Below, in pieces: positions 25,489-36,100 of a stretch of 64,000 nt of DNA. This DNA comes from Hymenobacter aranciens (lineage in GTDB: Bacteria; Bacteroidota; Bacteroidia; Cytophagales; Hymenobacteraceae). The stretch is taken from NCBI RefSeq assembly GCF_030580865.1, contig NZ_JAUQSY010000005.1, positions 124,001 through 188,000 of the forward strand. Reading direction: 5' to 3'. The stretch's first letter is position 1. The number at the start of each line of letters is the position of its first letter. The notes below the pieces were generated by a model. The model saw only the letters and a program-made list of their open reading frames with translations. It was not told where the DNA came from and ran no database searches. The translations under genes and the position numbers were made by a program.

Positions 25489-26628
25489 CTATAGACGCAC
25501 CAGCACTACGCGCCGGTTTTTGGGACGCTGCGTGAGGTCGGCGTTATCAGCTACGGGCCTAGTGCCGCCGTAGCCCACCGGGCGTAGCTGCTCGCTGGCT
25601 ACGCCGTGGGCCGTGAGGTAAAGGCACACGGCTTCAGCGCGCTGCTGCGAAAGCTGACGGTTTAGCTCGGCGTTGCCCACGTTGTCGGTATGGCCCTGCA
25701 CTTCGAGGCGCAGGCTGGGCCGGGGGCTGAGGGCCTGCGCGAGGGCGTCGAGGGCGGTGCGGGCGGCGGGCAGCAGCTGGGCCTTGCCCTGTTCAAAGTA
25801 CAAGTCGGGCAGCGTCACCGACTCGCCATCGACCAGCCGCGCCACCCGGGCGCCGGCCGAGTCGGTAGCGGCCGTGGGAGCCGCGGCGGCAGGTGCCGGA
25901 ACCGGCGTTGGGGCGGGAGTTGCCGGGCGCGGCGCGGGCGGGCTGGCAATGCGGGGGCTGGTTGCCGGGCGCGGCGCTGGCGCTGGTGGCGGTGTGGGTT
26001 TTATCACGGCCGGCTTCGCCACAGCTGGCGCTGGCTTCGGGGCCGGGGCAGGCTTGGCCAGCAGCTTGGCCGGGTCTTTACTAAAAAGGTAGCGCGATGA
26101 AATCGGCACCGCCGCCGGGGCCGATTCCAGCGTGCCCCAGCCGTTGCGCCAGGTGGCTTCGGGCTTGGGTTGGTTGGGAATTTCCCAGGTGAGTTGGGCG
26201 CGGGTGTCGAGGATGTTCTGAAAGTAGTCGACGCGCAGGCGGTAGGGTTCGCCGGCTTTCAGGTCCACGCTGAAGGTGTAGTTAGATATCTGCTGGGGTA
26301 TCCAGGAGCTGAATACGCGCTTGTCATTGAGCCAGACGCGCATCCCGTCGTCCACGGTCACGTGGAAGATGTAGCGGCCCGTCGTCGGTGGCACCAGCCA
26401 GCCCGACCAGCGCACCGAAAAATACTCGACCGGCAGGCCCGGCGCGGGCTCGCCGTGCCCCCAGTCAAAATTGATGCTGGGGTCGTGGCGCACGTACATC
26501 ACGCGCTCAAAGTTCTCGCCATCATAATATTGCGCCAGCAGCCCGTCGCCCACCGGGGCCTGGGCCCGGGCGGTGCCGGCGGCCAATATCAAACATCCAA
26601 ACAGAAATGAATGAGACAGATAATGCAT
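25489..26628 (-). CDS. PA14-domain and OmpA-domain cell-envelope protein
   Basis: The protein has 379 residues from the ATG at 26628, which gives a signal peptide (HYLSHSFLFGCLILAAGTAR, cleavage near ARAQ). Residues ~25-165 are a PA14 domain (GLLAQYYDGENFERVMYVRH, VRWSGWLVPPTTGRYIFHVT, DDGMRVWLNDKRV), a sugar-binding beta-barrel fold. A ~70-residue Pro/Ala-rich linker follows (~190-260). The C-terminal ~110 residues are an OmpA/MotB peptidoglycan-binding domain (EVQGHTDNVGNAELNRQLSQ, QRAEAVCLYL, GYGGTRPVADN). It probably ties a glycan-binding surface domain to the cell wall. It is the last gene of a minus-strand run after the TonB and lipoprotein genes. Confidence 0.92.
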   Translation of the reverse strand: MHYLSHSFLFGCLILAAGTARAQAPVGDGLLAQYYDGENFERVMYVRHDPSINFDWGHGEPAPGLPVEYFSVRWSGWLVPPTTGRYIFHVTVDDGMRVWLNDKRVFSSWIPQQISNYTFSVDLKAGEPYRLRVDYFQNILDTRAQLTWEIPNQPKPEATWRNGWGTLESAPAAVPISSRYLFSKDPAKLLAKPAPAPKPAPAVAKPAVIKPTPPPAPAPRPATSPRIASPPAPRPATPAPTPVPAPAAAAPTAATDSAGARVARLVDGESVTLPDLYFEQGKAQLLPAARTALDALAQALSPRPSLRLEVQGHTDNVGNAELNRQLSQQRAEAVCLYLTAHGVASEQLRPVGYGGTRPVADNADLTQRPKNRRVVLVRL

Positions 26629-26697
26629 GAGTGAAAAGCGGGCTGGTGACACCATCGCGCCGCTGAGCGGCATGGTACAACCTCATGGATGCCGCGC

Positions 26698-27240
26698 TTA
26701 TTGTGGCAGTTGCCTGGCATTGGCATTTATTTCCTTGGCCGTGTGGCCGGCCTGCAGGGCCACAAACTCGGCCTGCCGCGTGCGGATGCGGAGCTCGTCG
26801 CGGGCTGGCAGGTCGAGGCGGATGGTTTTCAACTGCGCGTTCAGCCGCTGATACACGTTGCGGGCGTAGTCCCAGTCGCGTTCCGTCCAGGTGGGGCGGC
26901 GGGTGCGGGTTTCGCGCACCAGCTGAGCGTAGGCTTCGGCAATGGTGCCGGGGGTGAGGCCCGGAATGCGGTCGGCGGTGCCCAGCAGGGCCTTTTCCAT
27001 CTTTCTTTCCTGCTGCGGGTCGAGCGGCGCAGCGCGGCGCGCGCGGGCGGCGGCGCGGTACTGGGCAGCGCCCTTGCCAAGGCGGGCCAGCTTGCGGGTG
27101 CCGGTGCGGGCCAGGGTGTCCAGCTCCTTCACTTCCTTGCGCACGGCCGCCTGCCGCTCGCGCGGAGTCGAGTCGCAGGCCGTAAGTAATAAGCTGAGAG
27201 CGAGTAGGGAGTTAGCCGCTAGAATCGAAGGAAAACGCAT
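26698..27240 (-). CDS. Small lipoprotein, function unknown
   Basis: The protein has 180 residues from the ATG at 27240, giving a lipoprotein signal (SILAANSLLALSLLLTAC, lipobox LTAC). The mature part is very basic and helical (RQAAVRKEVKELDTLARTG, RAAARARRAAPLDPQQERKM). It ends with RDELRIRTRQAEFVALQAGH. No Pfam-type signature was recognised. It lies between the TonB gene and the PA14-OmpA gene, so an envelope role is likely but unproven. Confidence 0.75.
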   Translation of the reverse strand: MRFPSILAANSLLALSLLLTACDSTPRERQAAVRKEVKELDTLARTGTRKLARLGKGAAQYRAAARARRAAPLDPQQERKMEKALLGTADRIPGLTPGTIAEAYAQLVRETRTRRPTWTERDWDYARNVYQRLNAQLKTIRLDLPARDELRIRTRQAEFVALQAGHTAKEINANARQLPQ

Positions 27241-27298
27241 GATAAAGAAAGAATGACCAACTGCCAATACGCAGGCTGCCGGCCAAAGGTGCCGCTAC

Positions 27299-27880
27299 TT
27301 ATGGCGCCGCCAGCCGGAACGTGAGCGGCAGCTCATACTCGACCGGCACGGCCCGCGGGCCCACGCGGGCCGGAATCCACTGGTCCGGAATGGTGCGCGC
27401 CACCCGCATGGCCTCTTCATCGCAGCCGCCGCCGATGCCGCGTAGCACCTTGTGGTTGGTGGCATGGCCCAGCGTATCAAGCGTGAAGCTGATAATTACA
27501 CGGCCCTGAATGTTACGCTCCTGCGCTGCCGAGGGATAGTTGAGCTTGGTGGTGTAATTGGCCAGCGCCGGGTCGCCGCCGATGTAAAGCGGCGGCTGGT
27601 CGACCAGGCGGCGCGTCCACTGCCCGGGGCGGACTTCAATGTTGTAATACGTCTCGGAAATCGGACGATAATACACCAGCTTATTGGCCGTATGGTCGTA
27701 GCGCTGCACCACCACCTGCCGCTTCGAGGGCGTGTAGCTGAAGTATTCCCAAACGCCGACTTTGGTCTTTTTTTCCAGTATGCCGCTTTCCCATTCCGAG
27801 GTGTACAGCTTCTGCGCCATACCCGGAAACGCGGCACACGTGAGCAGCAGGCTAAGACCTGCAAGGGTGGGATTTTTCAT
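27299..27880 (-). CDS. TonB C-terminal-domain (energy transducer-like) protein
   Basis: The protein has 193 residues from the ATG at 27880; the preceding codons to 27913 do not improve the signal. The N-terminus is a signal peptide (KNPTLAGLSLLLTCAAFPG, cleavage near MAQ) rather than a classical TonB membrane anchor. Residues ~105-190 are a TonB C-terminal domain: LNYPSAAQERNIQGRVIISF, TLDTLGHATNHKVLRGIGGG, CDEEAMRVARTIPDQWIPA and YELPLTFRL. It lacks the Pro-rich periplasmic spacer of true TonB. It resembles the many secreted TonB-domain proteins of Bacteroidota, whose partners are mostly unknown. Confidence 0.85.
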   Translation of the reverse strand: MKNPTLAGLSLLLTCAAFPGMAQKLYTSEWESGILEKKTKVGVWEYFSYTPSKRQVVVQRYDHTANKLVYYRPISETYYNIEVRPGQWTRRLVDQPPLYIGGDPALANYTTKLNYPSAAQERNIQGRVIISFTLDTLGHATNHKVLRGIGGGCDEEAMRVARTIPDQWIPARVGPRAVPVEYELPLTFRLAAP

Positions 27881-28056
27881 AGATAGAATAGGTGAAGGCC
27901 CGCAAGTAGCCAACCGGATTCCGAAAAATCAGGCCAACTTTCTGAAAGATACTAGGCCCACTTGCAAAGTACCAAATCGATTGCAGGCGGTTACCTGCGA
28001 GCTGCCGCTTTCTGCATGAGCAGTAGCGCAGATAATGTTCTGGCTAAAAACGGAAA

Positions 28057-29013
28057 TTAGAATAATTCAGCCGCCACCCGCCGAATACTCTCCGATTTAC
28101 CCATCGAATAATAGTGCAAGCAAGGCACGCCGTGGGCCATCAGTTCGCGGCTTTGGTTGAGGCACCACTCGATGCCCACGGCGCGGGCCGCCTCGTTGTC
28201 GCGGCACTGGCTGATGGCCTCCACCAGCGGCTCGGGCAAATTGAGGTAGAAGCTGCGCGGCAGGGCCGTGAGCTGGCCTTTAGTGGTAAGCGGCTTCAGG
28301 CCCGGAATGATGGGCACCGTGATGCCCGCCTCGCGGCAGCGCCGCTCAAACTTGAAGAACTCCTCGTTGTCGAAAAACATCTGCGTCACGATGTACTGCG
28401 CGCCACGGTCCACCTTGTGCTTCAGAAAGCGGATATCGGAACCGAAGTTGGGCGCCTCGAAGTGCTTTTCGGGGTAGCCGGCCGTGCCGATGCAGAAGTC
28501 GGTGGCCCAGGTATCGTCCTGGCCTTCGTCCAGGTACTCGCCCTTGTTGAGATTGTGAATCTGACCGATAAGGTCGCAGGCGTAGGCGTGGCCGTCGGGC
28601 TCGGGCTTGAATTGACCTTCGCTTTTGATGGGGTCGCCGCGCAGGGCCAGCACGTTGTCGATACCCAGAAAGTGTAAGTCAATCAGCGCATTCTCAGTTT
28701 CTTCCTTCGTGAAGCCGCCGCAGATAAGGTGCGGCACGGTGTCCACGTCGAAGCGGTTTTTGATGGCCGCGCAGATGCCCACCGTACCGGGGCGGCGGCG
28801 CACGGTTTTCTTTTCCAGCAGGCCGTTGGTATGCTGGCGGTACACATATTCCTCGCGGTGGTAAGTCACGTCGATGAAGGGCGGCTTGAATTCCATCAGC
28901 GGCTCGATATTCGAGAAGAGGCTGTGAATGTTCTCGCCCTTTTTGGGGGGCAGCACTTCGAAGGAGAAAAGGGTTTTGCCCTGGGCTTTGGCCAGGTGTT
29001 CAATTACTTTCAT
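28057..29013 (-). CDS. metF: 5,10-methylenetetrahydrofolate reductase
   Basis: The protein has 318 residues from the ATG at 29013 (MKVIEHLAKAQGKTLFSFEV); the upstream extension reads through a palindromic repeat and was rejected. MetF reduces methylene-THF to methyl-THF, the methyl donor for MetH, which is encoded just upstream. Signatures are FSFEVLPPKKGENI (catalytic Glu), DVTYHREEY, DNVLALRGDPI, AGYPEKH, RGAQYIVTQMFFDNEEFFKF and VPIIPGLKPLT, which build the FAD-binding TIM barrel. The length is close to the ~300-residue bacterial form. It lies 100 bp downstream of metH on the same strand and is probably under the same SAM riboswitch. Confidence 0.96.
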   Translation of the reverse strand: MKVIEHLAKAQGKTLFSFEVLPPKKGENIHSLFSNIEPLMEFKPPFIDVTYHREEYVYRQHTNGLLEKKTVRRRPGTVGICAAIKNRFDVDTVPHLICGGFTKEETENALIDLHFLGIDNVLALRGDPIKSEGQFKPEPDGHAYACDLIGQIHNLNKGEYLDEGQDDTWATDFCIGTAGYPEKHFEAPNFGSDIRFLKHKVDRGAQYIVTQMFFDNEEFFKFERRCREAGITVPIIPGLKPLTTKGQLTALPRSFYLNLPEPLVEAISQCRDNEAARAVGIEWCLNQSRELMAHGVPCLHYYSMGKSESIRRVAAELF

Positions 29014-29017
29014 TGCG

Positions 29018-29113
29018 AGTAGCGTGGACTCTGTAGTCCGCGCCTGAATGCGTGAGGTCAATAAGTTCTGGTATCCTGCCTGCGCGGACTCGCGGACTAC
29101 AAAGTCCGTGCTA

Positions 29114-29115
<2 letters not shown>
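29018..29115. repeat. Imperfect inverted repeat, family B (copy 1), between metH and metF
   Basis: Arms 29018-29042 and 29091-29115 are 25 nt long with three mismatches (AGTAGCGTGGACTCTGTAGT... against its complement). They are bounded by GTAG and CTAC and separated by 48 nt. The right arm overlaps the metH stop codon. The arms share the GTAGCG.G and TTTGTAGT.CGCG blocks with the larger copy at 49473-49589. Confidence 0.8.
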
Positions 29116-32929
<3,814 letters not shown>

Positions 32930-32973
32930 TTCTTTCGGATTGGTCGGCAAACAGCGGCGCGTATCCAGAAAGA

Positions 32974-32996
32974 AACCCGTGCGGCGAAGCACGGTT
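32974..32996 (-). terminator. Probable riboswitch expression-platform hairpin in the metH leader
   Basis: On the minus strand, AACCGTGC, a TTCGCC loop and GCACGGGTT form a hairpin followed by a T-rich tract (TTTCTTTCT). It lies between the SAM-I aptamer and the metH ATG, as expected for an attenuator, although the T-run is interrupted by C. Confidence 0.55.
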
Positions 32997-32999
32997 CCG

Positions 33000-33111
33000 G
33001 CTGTCATCTTTATTCACCGCAAAGCAATGGTGAAATGGGAGTTGGCACCTACTCGTGATAGGTTGCCAAGACGTCGTCGGGCCCAGTCCCTCGGTCTTTC
33101 TGGATAGCAGC
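33000..33111 (-). promoter_or_regulatory. SAM-I (S-box) riboswitch controlling metH
   Basis: The minus strand carries the S-box core in order: P1 5' strand GCTGCTATC (33103-33111), CAGAAAGACCGAGGGACTGG, GCCC...GGCAACC, TAGGTGCCAACTCC, and P1 3' strand GATGACAGC (33000-33008). The P1 strands pair at eight of nine positions (one C-A mismatch, one G-U). These blocks match the conserved GAGGGA, GGCAACC and AGGTGC.AA.TCC elements of SAM-I aptamers. Binding of S-adenosylmethionine should lower expression of metH and probably metF. Confidence 0.95.
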
Positions 33112-33116
33112 TACGA

Positions 33117-33148
33117 CGAAGGTACGCACGAAAAAAGGCCCGGTGCAA
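33117..33148 (-). promoter_or_regulatory. Candidate promoter of the metH riboswitch transcript
   Basis: On the minus strand TTG (33148-33146), a 21-nt spacer and TACCTTCG (33124-33117) match the Bacteroidota -33/-7 pattern with one mismatch. The TTG lies within the hairpin that terminates the upstream T9SS gene. Confidence 0.5.
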
Positions 33149-33165
33149 GCGCACCGGGCCTTTTT
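33132..33165 (-). terminator. Rho-independent terminator after the giant T9SS gene
   Basis: Arms 33132-33146 and 33151-33165 (core GGCCCGGTGC) pair perfectly across an AAGC/GCTT loop, with a T-run following on the minus strand. It lies 20 bp after the T9SS stop codon and isolates the metH unit. Confidence 0.92.
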
Positions 33166-33184
33166 CAGGCGAAAGCAGGAGGGG

Positions 33185-36100
33185 TTATTCTACCACCACC
33201 CGCTTCGTTACCAATTGCTCGCCAGCGCGGAGCTGCAGCACGTACACGCCAGCCGCGAGGTTGGCCGTGCTGAACTCGGCGACGGCGCCCGTGCTGCCCA
33301 GGGGCAGCGAGCGGGTGCTCACCTGCTGGCCCAGCGCGTTCAGCAGCGTGGCTTGCACGCTGCGGGCGTTGGCTACGGCTGGCACGCTCAGGGTGAAGGC
33401 CCCGTGGGCGGGATTCGGGTAGAGCAGCACCTGCGCGGCCTCGAAGCCGTTACGCGTGCCAGTGACGCCCGTGGGGCGGAACAGCAGCGAGAAGCGGCCG
33501 GGGCCGGCGTTGGCGGCCAGCGTGAACTGGTAGCGCGTGCCCTGGCTCAGGATGGTCTGGGTGCCGGTGGCGGCATCGCGCAGGTATACCGTGGTGCTGC
33601 CGAAGTTGCGCAGCGCCGGGGCCTCGAAGGTGTAGCTGCCCGGCAGGGCGTCGCTCAACGTGAGGGGCAGCACCACGTCGAGCGAGGTGAGCGGGGCCAA
33701 GCCGTTGATAGCGAATTCCTGGCCGTTGAGCGCCGTGCCCAGCGACATCGTACCCATGTTGAGGCGTTTCACGGCGTCAAACTGCGAGTCGTGGCCGGCG
33801 GTGGCGCCGGCTTCGAAGTACACGCTGGTTTCGTCCTGCTGGCCGTTGCCGCTCAGGTTCAGCGTCAGCAGCGGGCGCACGTCGTTGCTGCGGCCAAAGG
33901 CCGGCTGCGGGCCGAAGGTGGTCACGCGGTGAGCGTTGGTCAGGTTTACGCTGCCGGGCGTGCCGGCGGCGGCTACCCGCACGAAGAAGCCCGAGCCTGC
34001 GTCGATAATGGGCGAAGTGCCCACGCCGTTCACGTACGAGCGGTAATTACCAGTGTACTGGCCAGTGCTCTGGAACACATACATGGCATTGTCCATGCCG
34101 GGGAGGCTGGTAGCCGGGCTGTTGTCCACCAAATCCCAGTCGAGGGGGCTGGGGTAGGGGTTGCCCAGCAGGTGCCAGCCAGCCTCGGGGCTGGGGCCGC
34201 GGGTGAGGCCGGTGTTGCTCGAAGCCCCCGATTTGAAGGTGCCGGTGAAGTCCACCAGCGTAGCGTCGGGGATATTCGCGGTGTAGCCTTTGCCCGAAAC
34301 CATAGCGTCGGAGGTAGCCGTGGGCGACACCCAGCCTTTGTTGAAGTCCGAGAAGTTGTTGGTGACGGTGGCGATGCGCGTTTCGTCGTAGCCAAACACG
34401 GTGGGGAACGGCGTTACGAAGCCCGGCTGTACTGCCGAGTTGTAAGCCGGGTTCACTACCGGCGCGAAGGCGCCGGCGGCGAGGTCGGCCACGGTGGTGT
34501 TGGTTACCGGGGCCGCGTAGTGGCGGTAGCCGATGCCGGCCGGGTTGGTGGCGTCGATGGCGCGCTGCATGGTGCCGGTGCCGGTGACGAGGCCGCCGGT
34601 GTTGTCAATCAGGGCCGTGCCCTGACCAGCTACCGACAGCAGCGTGAAGGTGTTGCCGTTCGTGGCGAGGTTGCCGCTTTGCATACGGGCCAGCTGGCGC
34701 ACGCTCAGGGCCTGCGAAAGCGTAACGCCAGCGCTGTTGTTCACCGTGATGTTGCGCACCGTGGCGGGCAGACCGTTGCCGGTCACCTGGGCCGCCGTGC
34801 CGTTGTACACGTAGCTGGCGTCGGGGCTGAAGCTGCGGGTAGCGCCGGTGTTGCGAATAACGCCGGTGGTGGCCGGACCCGCCGTGATGCCGGCCGTGCC
34901 GCGGATGCCGAGCGTGCCGCCCGCCTGCAGTACGAAGTTGCCGGTGCCCACTACCTGGCTGCCAGCCGTGTTCAGCGTACCGCCATCGTTGATGGTGAGC
35001 GTGCCGAGGACGGTCAGGTCGGCGCTCAGGTTGGCCGTGCCGCCGTTGGCGATGGTCACGTTGTTGAACGTGCCCGAGGCGCTGTAGGGGCTGTTGCCCG
35101 CGTTTACTACTAGGTTGGGTACCGGGGTGCAGCTTACGCTGAGGGCAAATGCCCCGACGGCACTGGTTGAGCTGTAGCGCTGCACCATAAAGTAGTAAGT
35201 AGTGCCGAGCACGCTGGTAAACGTCACCTGCGAAGCCGCACTGTTGGCCGAGCAGCCCGAGAAGTCGTCGTTGCTATTCACGCAGGTGAGAGCTCCGCAG
35301 CTGCCCGAGTACACAAATAGCTCTGTGTCGATGGTAGTGCCGGCCCCGCAGGTCGAAACCGTTACGATGTCGCCCGTACCTACGAAGCTGTAGAATACGC
35401 TCGGCGAGGCCGAAGGAGAATTGCTGTCGCTACCGCAGGCTGTCGTCGGTTCGCCAGTGCTGGTGGCGTTTACAGTGGTGCCGTTGAGGGTTTGGCCGCA
35501 GGTAATGGTAGTAGCACCGGTGCACAGGTCGTTGGTAGGCGGCAGGCCTGTCGTGGTGAACGAGACCGGGGCAGCCGCACCGGCGGCGCCGCAGTTACCC
35601 GCCAGCACGAGGCTATACGTGACGCCAGGGGTGAGGCCGGTCAGGGCAATGGGCGTGGCCGTACCAGTAGCCGTTACGGGGCTGCCCGTGGCGGGCGTGG
35701 CCGTGGCGGTGTAGCTGGTGTTGCCTGTGCCATTGCCCGTGAAGGTTACGCTGGCCGTGGTGGTAGTAATGCTGCTTACCGCTACACCCGTCGGGGGCGA
35801 ACAGCTAGGCGGCAGCGTAGCGCAGATAGTGAAGCTGCCCGTTGTGTCGCCGGAGCCGTAGCCTGATACCGATACGTAGTAGGTGGTGCTGGCGGTCAGG
35901 CCGGTTACCGTCAGGGCCGGAGCCACGGTATTGTTGGTGGAGCCCGCCGAGCAGGCCACCTGCGTGAACGGACCAGCTGCGCCCCCGGTCGATGAGAACA
36001 CGCGCACGAGACCTGCCGGATTGCCGGTTACGGTGAGGACAGCGCCGGTGCTTCCCGCACCAGCAGCGGCGGTCGTGAACGAGTACCACACATCAATCGG

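Noticed and set aside
29014..29061. N-terminal extension of metF
   Set aside because: It translates the left arm of the family B repeat; MetF similarity starts at 29013.
32930..33007. Longer metH start at ATG 33007
   Set aside because: That ATG lies in the 3' P1 strand of the SAM-I riboswitch, and the extension has no MetH similarity; ATG 32929 is used.
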